From NCBI RefSeq assembly GCF_003148745.1, contig NZ_QGGU01000002.1, positions 1-64,000 of the forward strand: 64,000 nt of DNA, written 5' to 3'. The position numbers and the translations under genes are program-made. The first letter of the stretch is position 1. Each line of letters opens with the position of its first letter. The DNA is from Pleionea mediterranea (GTDB lineage: Bacteria > Pseudomonadota > Gammaproteobacteria > Enterobacterales > Kangiellaceae). Shown here piece after piece: positions 1 to 9,675 of this stretch. The notes below the pieces were generated by a model that ran no database searches, was not told where the DNA came from, and was given only the letters and a program-made list of their open reading frames with translations.

Positions 1-153
1 ATTGAAACCGTCTTTGACCAGTTAAAAAATATAGCTCAAATTGAGCACACCAGGCATCGTAGCTGTATATCGTTTATGGTGCACTTAATCGCCGGGTTGA
101 TTGCTTATACATTTAAGCAACAAAAGCCGAGCATCAATGTAACTCGGCTTTAA
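1..153 (+). mobile_element. IS982-type transposase, C-terminal end only
   Basis: The frame is open from base 1 and ends at TAA 151-153, giving the last 50 residues of a protein whose beginning lies outside the window. It contains the segments ETVFDQLKN and IEHTRHRS followed by a hydrophobic stretch and a short basic tail. This is the typical end of IS982-family DDE transposases, where the glutamate of VFDQLKN-type segments belongs to the catalytic region. No terminal inverted repeat could be fixed downstream, because the other end of the element is not visible. Whether the element is intact cannot be judged from here. Confidence 0.75.
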
Positions 154-422
154 ATCTTATGCAGATCTGAGGTTAAGTAACACTATTTTTTAATGACGAT
201 GAAACACATTGCTGTGTTGCAGCTTAAATATAAAGTGTCCTTTGTAACGATTGTTTAAGCATTTATCGATTATACGGTCGTAATAAAAAGACTAAGTTAT
301 GCAAGCTCAAATGTTACAAAAATTGAATTATCATCGGCTAATATAGTCTGATTAGGCTAAGCGGTGTTATTATTTACATCACCTAGAGTCTGTATTCATT
401 TAACTTTAAAAATATCACTATT

Positions 423-1178
423 ATGAGCCAAGACGATAAAGATAATCCATTACCCGAGATTGTGCCGGAGCGAGATGACTTTGGTTCTCGACCGCAGCGG
501 AAAGCTTCTTCTGCAAAAAAGCAAAGTCATAGCGAGCCAGCGCCAGCTGGGGCTATGTCCCGAGTATTGTTAAGCATTGCACTCATACTGGCTATTGCCT
601 CTGGAGCAGCCTGTTATTGGCTTTATAACTTAAATCAGGCGCAACAAGCGGCTCTTTTGGCTTCTAACGAGCGAATTGCAGAACTGGAGCAGCGGCTTTC
701 GGCCACAGGTGAAGAGATGGATCAGTCGGCGGTGGCTTTGCAGGTTAAAGTGACAGAGCTTGCGAAAAAAACCGATGAGTTATGGACGCAAATGGATAAG
801 TTGTGGGCTTCCGCCTGGCGACGAAACCAGTCTGAAATAAAAGCACTGGACGATAAAGTATCCGAGCAGTCGAGTCAGTTGACGAAGAAAATGGCGATGG
901 TATCCGACGAATTAACCGCAGTTGGCTCCAATGTTGAAGTTTTTAGCACTCAGGTTGATATTGTAAAAGAGCAACTGGAACTACAGAAAAAACAGCTCAC
1001 AATACTGAGCTCGGAACTCTCATCGCTTGTTAAAACCCAAGTGTCGAGCAGTCGCGTGAATGAATTAACACAGAAAATCAATAAGTTAACTAATGAGCGA
1101 CAAGAGCTGCTTGATCGCATATCGAGTCTTGAGCGTTGGCGTTATTCCACCGAGTCCACGGTAAAACCGGTTAATTAA
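423..1178 (+). CDS. Membrane-anchored coiled-coil protein, unknown function
   Basis: This 251-residue protein has no recognised enzymatic family. The first 45 residues are polar and charged. One membrane segment follows at about 47-69, and the rest (about 75-240) is rich in heptad-like Leu/Ile/Val with Glu, Lys and Gln, which predicts a long coiled coil. The layout suggests a single-pass inner-membrane protein with a cytoplasmic N-terminus and a periplasmic coil, as in many cell-envelope scaffolding proteins. It lies just upstream of ybiT on the same strand, about 130 bases before that gene's likely start. The start is the ATG at 423; no strong ribosome binding site is seen. Function is not inferred. 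Confidence 0.7.
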   Translation: MSQDDKDNPLPEIVPERDDFGSRPQRKASSAKKQSHSEPAPAGAMSRVLLSIALILAIASGAACYWLYNLNQAQQAALLASNERIAELEQRLSATGEEMDQSAVALQVKVTELAKKTDELWTQMDKLWASAWRRNQSEIKALDDKVSEQSSQLTKKMAMVSDELTAVGSNVEVFSTQVDIVKEQLELQKKQLTILSSELSSLVKTQVSSSRVNELTQKINKLTNERQELLDRISSLERWRYSTESTVKPVN

Positions 1179-1306
1179 TCCTGCTAAATTTTTAAACCTT
1201 TGCCACCAGCTCGAGCGGATGCTAGGGCTGGTTGAAATTTGTCATTTCGTCGCTTTTCATTTTCCGTTACACTGCGCACCCATTTCGACTCTCTGGTGTT
1301 GTACTC

Positions 1307-2893
1307 GTGATTTCTACCGCAAATTTAGCCATGCAATTTGGCGCTAAACCTCTGTTTGAAAATGTCTCTGTAAAATTTAATAACGGCAATCGTTACGGTC
1401 TGATTGGCGCTAATGGTTGTGGTAAATCAACCTTTATGAAAATACTGGGGGGTGATTTGGAGCCTTCCACTGGCCAGGTGATGCTCGACTCGCAAACAAG
1501 ACTTGGTAAATTGAGGCAGGACCAATTTGCGTTTGAAGACTACAGCGTAATGGACACTGTATTAATGGGCAATCAGGAACTTTGGCAGATAAAGTCAGAG
1601 CGAGATCGCATTTATGCTTTGCCTGAAATGAGTGAACAGGAAGGCATGGAAGTGGCCGAACTTGAAGTAAAGTTTGCCGAAATGGATGGTTACACTGCAG
1701 AAGCCAGAGCCGGCGAATTATTGCTTGGATTAGAGATCCCAACGGAGCAGCATTTTGGCCCAATGACCAATATCGCCCCTGGCTGGAAATTGCGAGTGCT
1801 ATTGGCGCAGGCGCTGTTTTCAGATCCCGATGTTTTATTGCTCGATGAGCCCACCAATAACCTTGATATCAATACCATTCGCTGGCTTGAACAAATTTTG
1901 GTTCAACGTAATTCCACAATCATCATTATTTCGCACGATCGACATTTTTTAAATACCGTATGTACTCATATGGCGGATCTGGATTACGGTGAGCTGCGAT
2001 TATTTCCCGGTAATTACGATGAGTATATGACAGCGGCAACTCAAGCCCGTGAAAAAATGCTGAATGAAAATGCCAAAAAGAAAGCGCAAATAGCGGAACT
2101 GCAAAGTTTTGTCAGTCGCTTTTCGGCAAATGCTTCAAAAGCGAAACAAGCCACATCCCGAGCGCGTCGAATTGATAAAATTCAACTGGAAGATGTAAAG
2201 CCATCGAGTCGTATTAGTCCTTATATTAAATTCGAGCAAGATAAAAAGCTGCATCGTCAGGCAGTGACCGTTGAAGGATTATCAAAGTCGTTCGACGAGA
2301 ATTTATTTAACGATCTTGATCTACAAGTTGAAGCCGGTGAACGGGTTGCCATCATTGGTCCAAATGGTGCGGGTAAAACAACACTGCTGCGCTGTCTGTT
2401 GGGTGAAGTGCCCGCCGATAAAGGCAGTATCAAATGGGCGGAGCAAGCGGCAATCGGTTATGTGGCACAAGATCATGCCAGTGATTTTGAACAGGATGCG
2501 ACAGTGTTTGACTGGATGAAACAATGGACAACGGGTGATGACCAATTGGTTCGTGGCGCCTTGGGCAGAATGCTGTTTTCTAATGATGATGTTAAGAAAA
2601 ACGTTAAAGTTTTATCCGGTGGTGAAAAGGGTCGAATGTTGTTTGGTAAGTTAAGTTTGATCAATCCCAATGTTCTGTTAATGGATGAACCAACCAATCA
2701 CCTGGATATGGAATCAATTGAAGCGTTAAACCTGGCTTTGGAGAACTATCCCGGCACTTTATTTTTCGTCAGCCACGATAGAGAGTTTGTATCATCTCTG
2801 GCGACTCGAATTATAGATATGCGCCCAGAAGGATTGGTTGAGTTTAAAGGCAGTTACGAAGAATATTTAAAAAGCCTGGGTATTGATGAGTAA
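1307..2893 (+). CDS. ybiT: ABC-F ATPase YbiT, ribosome-associated translation factor
   Basis: It carries two ABC ATPase domains in one chain without membrane segments, the ABC-F layout. The first Walker A is GANGCGKST (about 34-42) and the first Walker B runs into [10 protein letters not shown]. The second domain has [18 protein letters not shown] and [10 protein letters not shown]. The first signature reads APGWK instead of LSGG, which is also found in E. coli YbiT. The linker between the domains is basic and helical, as expected for the P-site tRNA interaction motif. The protein aligns with E. coli YbiT (530 residues) along its whole length, so I place the start at GTG 1307 (528 residues). 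The frame is open back to a TTG at 1232, but the extra 25 residues look unlike the family. Confidence 0.9.
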   Translation: MISTANLAMQFGAKPLFENVSVKFNNGNRYGLIGANGCGKSTFMKILGGDLEPSTGQVMLDSQTRLGKLRQDQFAFEDYSVMDTVLMGNQELWQIKSERDRIYALPEMSEQEGMEVAELEVKFAEMDGYTAEARAGELLLGLEIPTEQHFGPMTNIAPGWKLRVLLAQALFSDPDVLLLDEPTNNLDINTIRWLEQILVQRNSTIIIISHDRHFLNTVCTHMADLDYGELRLFPGNYDEYMTAATQAREKMLNENAKKKAQIAELQSFVSRFSANASKAKQATSRARRIDKIQLEDVKPSSRISPYIKFEQDKKLHRQAVTVEGLSKSFDENLFNDLDLQVEAGERVAIIGPNGAGKTTLLRCLLGEVPADKGSIKWAEQAAIGYVAQDHASDFEQDATVFDWMKQWTTGDDQLVRGALGRMLFSNDDVKKNVKVLSGGEKGRMLFGKLSLINPNVLLMDEPTNHLDMESIEALNLALENYPGTLFFVSHDREFVSSLATRIIDMRPEGLVEFKGSYEEYLKSLGIDE

Positions 2894-2974
2894 TACAGTC
2901 GCAATAAGCAGAAAGTAAAAGGTTGTATAAAGTTAACCGTGGCTAATTAATCTCGGCGATACTCTTAAAGGTTT

Positions 2975-3063
2975 ACTAGTCGATGCAACAAGTAAAGCAA
3001 TGAAATATTTTGTAATAAATATTATATGTAATAAATAGTAATATTCAATGACTGACTAGTCGA
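2975..3063. repeat. Paired direct repeats upstream of the porin-like gene
   Basis: The 9-mer ACTAGTCGA occurs at 2975-2983 and again at 3055-3063. Between them the 11-mer TGTAATAAATA occurs twice, at 3011-3021 and 3027-3037, with a 16-base period. The region is very AT-rich and lies directly upstream of the outer-membrane barrel gene at 3110. It may hold regulator sites; no known operator was recognised. Confidence 0.4.
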
Positions 3064-3109
3064 GCGAAATAGTCGTTCAAAATATTTAATTACTTTAAAA
3101 GGGATCATT

Positions 3110-3934
3110 ATGATTAAAAAATTAAGTGTAACCATGCTAATTTCAATTTCTGGAGCACTATCTGCCAATGAATATCAGACATTTTTAAATACAAACTACG
3201 ATACTATTGATTTTGATAATGAAAGTGCTGATTTAATTGGTTTTAGCGCACAGCATTTTTTTGATACTAAGAAGGCTCTGGGTCCATTAAGTGAATTTGA
3301 GTATATCAATACAGTTTCAAATGTTTTCGGTGGATTTTCTCGTAATTTAGATGATAGTGAGAACATATATGCACTTTCCGGTGACTGGATAGCATCTAAT
3401 TTCATACTTGGCGCAACAAAACAAAGCTTTAGTTCTGGTTCTGATTATAACACCGTTCGATTCGGTTATTTATTTTCGGATAACTTTAAAGTAGAAGTTT
3501 CTTCCAGTGGCTTTGACAATGACTTCGACCAAACAATATTAATGTCTTCTTATAATCATCAAATCAATGCAAGTGACTATATTGGAGTTTCAATGGCATT
3601 ATCTGATGATCTGGATTACAAACAAATATCGAGTAAATATTTTTCTCAACTTGAAAATGATAACTATGTTTCTTTATCGTTAAATTATTCAAAATATGAT
3701 GATAACATTGACTCAAGTGGGTATTGGGGGGTGGGTGCCAACTATTATTTTTCTCCCTACTCTTCAATATTGCTTAATATCGATGATGAAGAGTCAGTCC
3801 AAATTGGAGGCCAGCATTTCTTTAATGATAGCTTTTCGGTAGGTATTCGTTATCGTACAACTTCAATTGATGTTGGCCCTGGGCAGGAAGAAGATGTTGA
3901 TACGTTAAGCTTATCGGCTCAAGCTCAGTTTTAA
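3110..3934 (+). CDS. Putative outer-membrane beta-barrel (porin-like) protein
   Basis: The 274-residue product starts with a signal peptide (about 1-19, cleavage after LSA). After that it shows alternating polar and aromatic or hydrophobic residues typical of beta strands, with many Asp, Ser, Asn and Tyr. It ends in phenylalanine (SAQAQF), the usual C-terminal signal for BAM-mediated barrel insertion. At about 255 mature residues it could form 10-14 strands. It resembles small putative porins of gammaproteobacteria, but I cannot name a substrate. The spacing of GGGATC before ATG 3110 gives a reasonable ribosome binding site. A hairpin terminator follows at 3984-4021, inside the convergent gene. 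Confidence 0.65.
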   Translation: MIKKLSVTMLISISGALSANEYQTFLNTNYDTIDFDNESADLIGFSAQHFFDTKKALGPLSEFEYINTVSNVFGGFSRNLDDSENIYALSGDWIASNFILGATKQSFSSGSDYNTVRFGYLFSDNFKVEVSSSGFDNDFDQTILMSSYNHQINASDYIGVSMALSDDLDYKQISSKYFSQLENDNYVSLSLNYSKYDDNIDSSGYWGVGANYYFSPYSSILLNIDDEESVQIGGQHFFNDSFSVGIRYRTTSIDVGPGQEEDVDTLSLSAQAQF

Positions 3935-3963
3935 TGGTTTTATGTAAATCTCCTAGAAAACCA

Positions 3964-4704
3964 CTATAACAAACCATTATCGGAAAAAATGCTGGCGCAG
4001 CCTGCTTGCCAGCATTTTTTTGCCGTGTCCAAATCATTAACCGTGTAGCACATTAAATCAAACGGCGAATAATAACACTGCTGGATCAGCTCAGAGTAAA
4101 TGAGTGAGTGATGGATATGCAGCGAAGTACAACCAAGCGATTCTGTGAGCTGAACAATTTCAAGTGGTGAGTGGCTATCAATTTCATTGACCACCAGTGC
4201 GCGAGGGATACGGGGCAGTAATGCCTGGCAGTGTTGTAAGCTTTCCACAGAAAAGCTGGAAAATAGAATATCCGGGTTGCTTGCTCGCTCAGCAATTAGC
4301 TGGCTGATGCAATCAACGGTTAAGCTGTCTTCATCAAGATTGGGTTTTATTTCAATATTGATGCCCATGCTTTTTTGTAGGGCGAAATCCAATAACTGAT
4401 TAAGCGATGGAATGTATTCATTGGCAAAGTTTGAGGAGAACCAACTGCCAGCGTTCATTTTACTGAGCACGGAATAAGGGTAGTTACAAAAGTCACCGTG
4501 ATGATCCGTGGTGCGATCAAGCGTCGCGTCATGAAAAATCATCGGAATACGATCAGCGCTTAAACGAACATCGGTTTCGATCCATCGAAATCCATTTTGA
4601 TGGGCCGCATTAAACGCCGCCATGGTGTTTTCTGGTGCCACTGCAGAAAGTCCACGATGGGTAATTATTGGCGGAAAATCAGTAAAGTGCAGACTTAAGG
4701 CCAT
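3964..4704 (-). CDS. ugpQ: Glycerophosphodiester phosphodiesterase
   Basis: The enzyme hydrolyses glycerophosphodiesters to sn-glycerol 3-phosphate and an alcohol, recycling phospholipid head groups in the cytoplasm. The 246-residue length matches E. coli UgpQ (247). The family motif ITHRGLSAVAPENT (about 14-27) carries the catalytic His and Arg and the Glu metal ligand. ETDVRLSADRIPMIFHD follows (about 43-59) with the second His, and INIEIKP holds a further metal-binding Glu. There is no signal peptide. It is the last gene of a minus-strand run with the GNAT, lipoprotein and oxoprolinase genes, 54 bases after the GNAT stop codon. Its final codons overlap a terminator for the opposite strand. 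Confidence 0.9.
   Translation of the reverse strand: MALSLHFTDFPPIITHRGLSAVAPENTMAAFNAAHQNGFRWIETDVRLSADRIPMIFHDATLDRTTDHHGDFCNYPYSVLSKMNAGSWFSSNFANEYIPSLNQLLDFALQKSMGINIEIKPNLDEDSLTVDCISQLIAERASNPDILFSSFSVESLQHCQALLPRIPRALVVNEIDSHSPLEIVQLTESLGCTSLHIHHSLIYSELIQQCYYSPFDLMCYTVNDLDTAKKCWQAGCASIFSDNGLL
3984..4021 (+). terminator. Rho-independent terminator located inside the ugpQ 3' end
   Basis: The arms AAAAAATGCTGGC (3984-3996) and GCCAGCATTTTTT (4008-4020) pair perfectly around an 11-base loop, and a T-run follows on the plus strand. The hairpin serves the porin-like gene ending at 3934. It lies within the last codons of the convergent ugpQ gene, and its symmetry (A-run on one side, T-run on the other) allows activity on both strands. 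Confidence 0.8.
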
Positions 4705-4758
4705 AAGTTTAATTGAGTCTTAAAAAGTTTTGAGCCAGCAAGCGAAACACAAATAAAT

Positions 4759-5289
4759 TTAGTTTAATGGCAAACGAAAACCAAACACAGGCAAATTGCC
4801 CTGTTGAAAATCGAGATCTTCAGAGCGAACAAAGCCCATTTTTTCGTACATGCTCCAGGCGATTTTCATGGCATTGGTGGTATGAATAATCACTTGATCA
4901 CGCCCTTGTTGTTGCGCTTTTTCGATGCATTTTAACGTCAAAAGTTTTGCAACCCCTTTACCACGCGCACGAGGTTCTACCGCAAGCAGTCGAAAACCTG
5001 CCGAGTTTTTTTCTTCCGTTGCACTGCCGCCTGATCCGTAGAGCGCCATATCATCAAAATAAACAACAGAGCCGTCGAGCTTATTGTCGGGTGAAATGGC
5101 CACTAGTATTTCTACCGCCGGGTGTTTTGTCTGGTCGCCTATATTGGCGAGCATTTTGTAATAATCGGGTTGCTCTGATTTATTAGGAAAACCTTTTAGC
5201 TGAGAATAAACCTGAATCATTAAGTGACCAATTCGTTTAAACTCATCGGGCCTGGCCGTTCTGATAGTGTAGTCGCGATTATTCGGCAT
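4759..5289 (-). CDS. GNAT-family N-acetyltransferase
   Basis: The 176-residue protein is a single GNAT domain. Motif A is visible as LLAVEPRARGKGVAKLL (about 105-121), with the RxxGxG/A-type loop that binds the acetyl-CoA pyrophosphate. It is followed by the IIHTTNAM strand and AWSMYEKMGFVRSEDL, the usual GNAT C-terminal end. The substrate is unknown. The gene lies 24 bases after the upstream lipoprotein gene and 54 bases before ugpQ, suggesting cotranscription. The start is ATG 5289. Confidence 0.82.
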   Translation of the reverse strand: MPNNRDYTIRTARPDEFKRIGHLMIQVYSQLKGFPNKSEQPDYYKMLANIGDQTKHPAVEILVAISPDNKLDGSVVYFDDMALYGSGGSATEEKNSAGFRLLAVEPRARGKGVAKLLTLKCIEKAQQQGRDQVIIHTTNAMKIAWSMYEKMGFVRSEDLDFQQGNLPVFGFRLPLN

Positions 5290-5313
5290 GATTCGTGTGT
5301 ACGCGTATCAAAG

Positions 5314-5850
5314 TTAATGGGTTTGTAGGGCTTTAACCAGTTCAGGCAGAACTTTATTGTTTAACATGGCAAGTGCGGTTTGTTCTGAGTTGCAACCTTG
5401 GCAATGACTGTTAGCGCTATAAGGCGTTGCTTTAACCTGATAAACCTGATTGAACAAAGTTTTATTGTTTTGCTCCAGAAGATAATGTGCTTTTATTTCC
5501 AGGGGCCAACTCGTTGTCTCTTGCTGCGCATAAACAAAAGTAATGCGTAGCCGGGTGTCGTGTCCAGCAATATCCCGACTGTCGCCCTGATACTCGGTGT
5601 TGTTGAACAAATTTTTGGCTGCCAGAGATTCAGCCAGTTGACGGCCGTGTATCACTCTTAATTTTTTTTCCAATGCTTTATCGTGAGCACCATAAGTAAA
5701 CAAGGATAAGTTATCTTGGTATAAAGGACCGGTTGAAACCTGAGGTGTTTTTGAACCACAGGCACTTAATAGCAGCAGTACACAGACCGCTGATAATTGT
5801 TTTAACAGAGAAGCTTGCTTAAATAACTGACTCAATAAAGGTTGCATCAT
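5314..5850 (-). CDS. Putative lipoprotein of unknown function
   Basis: The 178-residue product has a long N-region, then a hydrophobic core and the lipobox LLSAC, predicting lipid attachment at Cys about 31. The mature part has no family I recognise. A CQGC pair occurs near residues 149-152 (sequence SHCQGCNSE), which could form a disulfide or bind metal. The start could be either of the first two ATG codons, or one further in, since the N-region before the lipobox is long. It lies 32 bases downstream of the 5-oxoprolinase gene in the same run. Confidence 0.6.
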   Translation of the reverse strand: MMQPLLSQLFKQASLLKQLSAVCVLLLLSACGSKTPQVSTGPLYQDNLSLFTYGAHDKALEKKLRVIHGRQLAESLAAKNLFNNTEYQGDSRDIAGHDTRLRITFVYAQQETTSWPLEIKAHYLLEQNNKTLFNQVYQVKATPYSANSHCQGCNSEQTALAMLNNKVLPELVKALQTH

Positions 5851-5882
5851 TCGAAATCCGTATTTGTTTTTATATTAGGTGT

Positions 5883-8800
5883 TTAGTGTTCAGAGTATAG
5901 ACCGTATCCGCCGCCACCGGGCGTTTCAATTTCTATTTGTTCGTCTTTTTTAACATTAAGTTCGCAGCAGGCGGCTAACTGCTGACGACTACCATCCAGT
6001 TTGATATGTCGATTGATGCCAGCTTTACCTGGTTCGCCGCCGTGCATGCCAAAGGGTTGGTTTTTTCTATTGTTGGATAAAATAGAAACGGTCATGGGCT
6101 GAGTAAACCGAAACCGTCGTATCACGCCATTGCCACCAAAAAATTGTCCTCGGCCGCCGCTGTTATTGCGTACAGAAAACTGCTCCAGAATAACAGGAAA
6201 ACGTTGTTCAATTATTTCCGGATCGGTAATGCGCGAATTCGTCATATGCGTTTGAATGGCGTCAGTACCTGGGTAATCTTTGCCAGCACCAGAGCCACCG
6301 CAAATGGTTTCATAATATTGAAATTGTTGATCACCAAAAGTCAGATTATTCATGGAACCCTGAGCGGCGGCTTGCCATTGTAGCGCACCAAAAATGGCAT
6401 CGGTTACCGCCTGCGAAGTTTCAACATTACCCGCGACAACCGCTGCCGGAAACTTTGGATTAAGCAAAGTACCTTGCGGGACCTTGAGTAAAACAGGACG
6501 CAAACAGCCTTCGTTTAAAGGAATATCGTCGGTCACCAGCGAACGTAAAACGTATAATACTGCCGCGCGTGTCACAGAAAGCGGCGCATTAAAATTATTA
6601 TTTTGTTGTTCGCTGGTACCTGTAAAGTCAAATAACAATTGTTGCTGTTCAGTTTTTTCAATGCTGACGTTTATGGTCGCGCCATTGTCCATCGGATAGC
6701 TAAACTTACCCGGAGCAAGTTGCTCAATCGCATTGATAATGGCTTGTTCGGCATTATCTTGCACGTACTCCATATAGTGTTTAACGGTTTGATTACCGTA
6801 TTGTTCAACAGCCCGTAACAATTCCTGAATACCGCGTTGATTAGCGGCAATTTGCGCCTGCAGATCCGCCAGCGTCTGGTGAAAATTTCGCACCGGATGT
6901 TCAGATCCGGTTAATAATTTTTTTAACGCGTCCCGTTGCAATTGATGTTGATCAATAAGCTTAAAGTTTTCGATGATAACGCCTTCTTGCTCAATATGAT
7001 TGCTGGACGCTGGCATCGAGCCGGGTGTGGTGCCACCAATGTCGGCGTGGTGACCGCGAGACGCGACCCAATAGTGAATCTTATCGTCTACAAACACAGG
7101 TGAAATCACCGTAATATCCGGTAGGTGTGTGCCGCCATGATAGGGCGAGTTCATCATAAAACAGTCGCCAGCGTTGATATGTTTATTGCTGTTAATAATA
7201 TGGCGTACGCTGTCACTCATTGAACCAAGATGCACCGGCATATGAGGTGCGTTGGCAATTAAATCACCCTGTTGATTAAACAGCGCGCACGAAAAATCAA
7301 GCCGTTCTTTTATGTTGACCGAGTGTGCTGTCTGCTGCAAAACGGCACCCATTTGCTCGGCAATGTGCATGTAGAGATTGTTGAATATTTCCAAACGTGT
7401 GGGTGTTAGTTGGGTGTCATTTTTTAGCTTTGGTTGACGCTGCTGTAATTTGGTCAGCACAAAATGATTACCCTTTATTTTTTCAGCTTGCCAGCCAGGC
7501 TCAACTACCAAGGTTGTGTTGCTGTCATAAATAACGGCTGGGCCATTTATCGCTTTGTTTAAAGCTATCGATTCGATGGGAATAAATTCTGTCTCTAACC
7601 AGCGATCGCCAAACCAGACGGCATGTTTTTTTGAGGGCTTTTGTACTGGCTCATTAAAGGGCTCTTCAAACAGGGGTTGTTCCTGAGTGGTTTTAAATAC
7701 CGCCTGCTTTACCAGAATGGGTGTCTCTTGATTAATAAATCCAAACTGTTGTTCGTGCTGAGATTCAAACGCTGACTTAACCTTGTCTAACTCATCAAGC
7801 GCGACGCTGAGAGTTTGTTCCGAATTTTCATAATGCAAATACAGAGTGATCGAGCTGGTTAATTCTTCAGGTTTGGCTGAGCTGAAAAACGCTTTTTGAT
7901 CCGCCAGATGTGTGTTCGCCTGCTGCTGGATTTGGCTTAATAACGACTGTTCCAGCGGTTTGCCATAAAATACATCGTCTTCCTTGCCTATGTAACTGCA
8001 GCCCATACCATAGGCGGATAATAAACTGGAATGCGCGTGCACAAAGACCCGGTTTACGCCCAGTTCTTCGGCCACCAGACAGGCGTGTTGACCGCCAGCA
8101 CCACCAAAGGCATTTAATGTGAACTCATCGAGCTCAATGCCCTTTTGAGTGGAAATGGTTTTTATCGCATTGGCCATACTGTTTACGGCAATGTTTAAAA
8201 AATCCGAGGCCAGGCTGTGTGGTGTGTGTGATAAACCGGTTTGTTGATTGACCGATTCGGCCAGTTGCTCAAATGTTGTTTGGCACGCGTTAACATCGAT
8301 AGGTTGCTGACCATCGTTGCCAAAAACGTTTGGAAAATATTCCGGTTGAATTTTACCGCAGAGCACGTTGATATCGGTAACCGCCAGATGCCCCTGTTTG
8401 CCGTAACTGACAGGCCCCGGGTAGGCGCCCGCTGATTCGGGACCGACACGAAAGCGCTGACCGTCAAACCACAGTTTTGAACCACCGCCGGCAGCGACGG
8501 TGTGAACCGAAAGCATGGGCACACGTAAGTGAATGCCCGCTATTTCATTATTTTGAGACAGATCAAATTCACCGGTAAATAGCGACACATCGGTGGAGGT
8601 GCCGCCCATATCGAATCCGATGACCTTATCGAAGCCTGCCTTGGCTGCAGTTCGTGCCATGGCGACAATTCCGCCAGCGGGTCCTGATAGTACGGCGTCT
8701 TTACCGCTGAACTCGGCGGCTTCGGTGAGGTCACCGTTGCTTTGCATAAACAGCATTGGAGTATCGCCGAGCTGGTTTTGCAATTGCGACAGATATCGGT

Positions 8801-9440
8801 TGAGCACGGGCGACAGATAGGCATCGGCCACGGTGGTTTCTGCGCGTTCCAGAAGTTTAGGAAAAGGGCTTATCTGGTGTGACAGGGATATATGCTGATA
8901 CCCAATGTCGCGAGCGATTTTTCCAAGCATCTGTTCGTGTTCTGGATTGATGCAGGCGTGCATCAGAGCGATGGCGACCGATCGAAGGCCGTTATCGTAG
9001 CTTTGTTGTAGGCTTGATTTGGCGGCCTGAATATCGAGCGGCCGTATCACTTCACCATCGGCGTTAAGGCGTTCGCTAACCGTAATAACCTGATGATACA
9101 CCGGCTCAGGTTTTTCGATGGATTGCTTAAATAAATGCTGACGATGCTGGCTACGGATGGTCAGGAGATCGGCAAAGCCCTCGGTGGTAATAAACAGAGT
9201 GTCTTCGCCGCGTCGTTCCAGCAAAGCGTTGGTCGCAACGGTTGTGCCCATCTTGATTTGTTCAACAACGGCTTCAGGTGCCTGCCGGGTAATGCGTTTA
9301 ACACCTTCTACCACGGCATCCTGATAGTGGTCGGGATCTTCCGACAGGAGCTTTTTAGAGACGATGGTCTGATCCGGAGTAATGGTCAAAATATCGGTAA
9401 AGGTACCGCCGCGATCAACCCAGAATTTCCAAACGCCCAC
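5883..9440 (-). CDS. 5-oxoprolinase (hydantoinase A/B fusion)
   Basis: The 1185-residue protein joins HyuA-like (about 1-660) and HyuB-like (about 680-1185) domains in one chain, the arrangement of ATP-dependent 5-oxoprolinases (OPLAH). These open 5-oxo-L-proline to glutamate in glutathione turnover. The N-terminus WVDRGGTFTDI and the internal GFDMGGTSTDVSL are the paired ATPase-like motifs of the HyuA half. The HyuB half includes the metal-site-like segment NSPYHGGTHLPDIT and ends in PGGGGYG. Hydantoinase-type substrates cannot be excluded, but the N-terminal sequence and fusion favour oxoproline. It is the first gene of the minus-strand run towards ugpQ and is divergent from the amidohydrolase at 9676. 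Confidence 0.85.
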   Translation of the reverse strand: MGVWKFWVDRGGTFTDILTITPDQTIVSKKLLSEDPDHYQDAVVEGVKRITRQAPEAVVEQIKMGTTVATNALLERRGEDTLFITTEGFADLLTIRSQHRQHLFKQSIEKPEPVYHQVITVSERLNADGEVIRPLDIQAAKSSLQQSYDNGLRSVAIALMHACINPEHEQMLGKIARDIGYQHISLSHQISPFPKLLERAETTVADAYLSPVLNRYLSQLQNQLGDTPMLFMQSNGDLTEAAEFSGKDAVLSGPAGGIVAMARTAAKAGFDKVIGFDMGGTSTDVSLFTGEFDLSQNNEIAGIHLRVPMLSVHTVAAGGGSKLWFDGQRFRVGPESAGAYPGPVSYGKQGHLAVTDINVLCGKIQPEYFPNVFGNDGQQPIDVNACQTTFEQLAESVNQQTGLSHTPHSLASDFLNIAVNSMANAIKTISTQKGIELDEFTLNAFGGAGGQHACLVAEELGVNRVFVHAHSSLLSAYGMGCSYIGKEDDVFYGKPLEQSLLSQIQQQANTHLADQKAFFSSAKPEELTSSITLYLHYENSEQTLSVALDELDKVKSAFESQHEQQFGFINQETPILVKQAVFKTTQEQPLFEEPFNEPVQKPSKKHAVWFGDRWLETEFIPIESIALNKAINGPAVIYDSNTTLVVEPGWQAEKIKGNHFVLTKLQQRQPKLKNDTQLTPTRLEIFNNLYMHIAEQMGAVLQQTAHSVNIKERLDFSCALFNQQGDLIANAPHMPVHLGSMSDSVRHIINSNKHINAGDCFMMNSPYHGGTHLPDITVISPVFVDDKIHYWVASRGHHADIGGTTPGSMPASSNHIEQEGVIIENFKLIDQHQLQRDALKKLLTGSEHPVRNFHQTLADLQAQIAANQRGIQELLRAVEQYGNQTVKHYMEYVQDNAEQAIINAIEQLAPGKFSYPMDNGATINVSIEKTEQQQLLFDFTGTSEQQNNNFNAPLSVTRAAVLYVLRSLVTDDIPLNEGCLRPVLLKVPQGTLLNPKFPAAVVAGNVETSQAVTDAIFGALQWQAAAQGSMNNLTFGDQQFQYYETICGGSGAGKDYPGTDAIQTHMTNSRITDPEIIEQRFPVILEQFSVRNNSGGRGQFFGGNGVIRRFRFTQPMTVSILSNNRKNQPFGMHGGEPGKAGINRHIKLDGSRQQLAACCELNVKKDEQIEIETPGGGGYGLYSEH

Positions 9441-9675
9441 TATCCACTCCTTATTTGATTCAAGATTCAGTTAATACGATATCGAAAGCCGGTTTGAATT
9501 GCTACGGTATCCTGGTTCGATTTGTTGACATGCTATTGTTTAAGATGCCGCGGAAAGATTCCCCGTTAGCATCATTCGATGGTATGTTAATGTCGCTATA
9601 ATAATAGGTTCAGAAGAATGTGATGGCTGGTTAAACTCGCTGAGCATCACAATTATCAACACTAGGATCAAAAAA

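Noticed and set aside
8195-8524. Long open frame inside the oxoprolinase gene
   Set aside because: It is a same-strand shadow in another frame of a well-supported 1185-residue protein and shows no family features.
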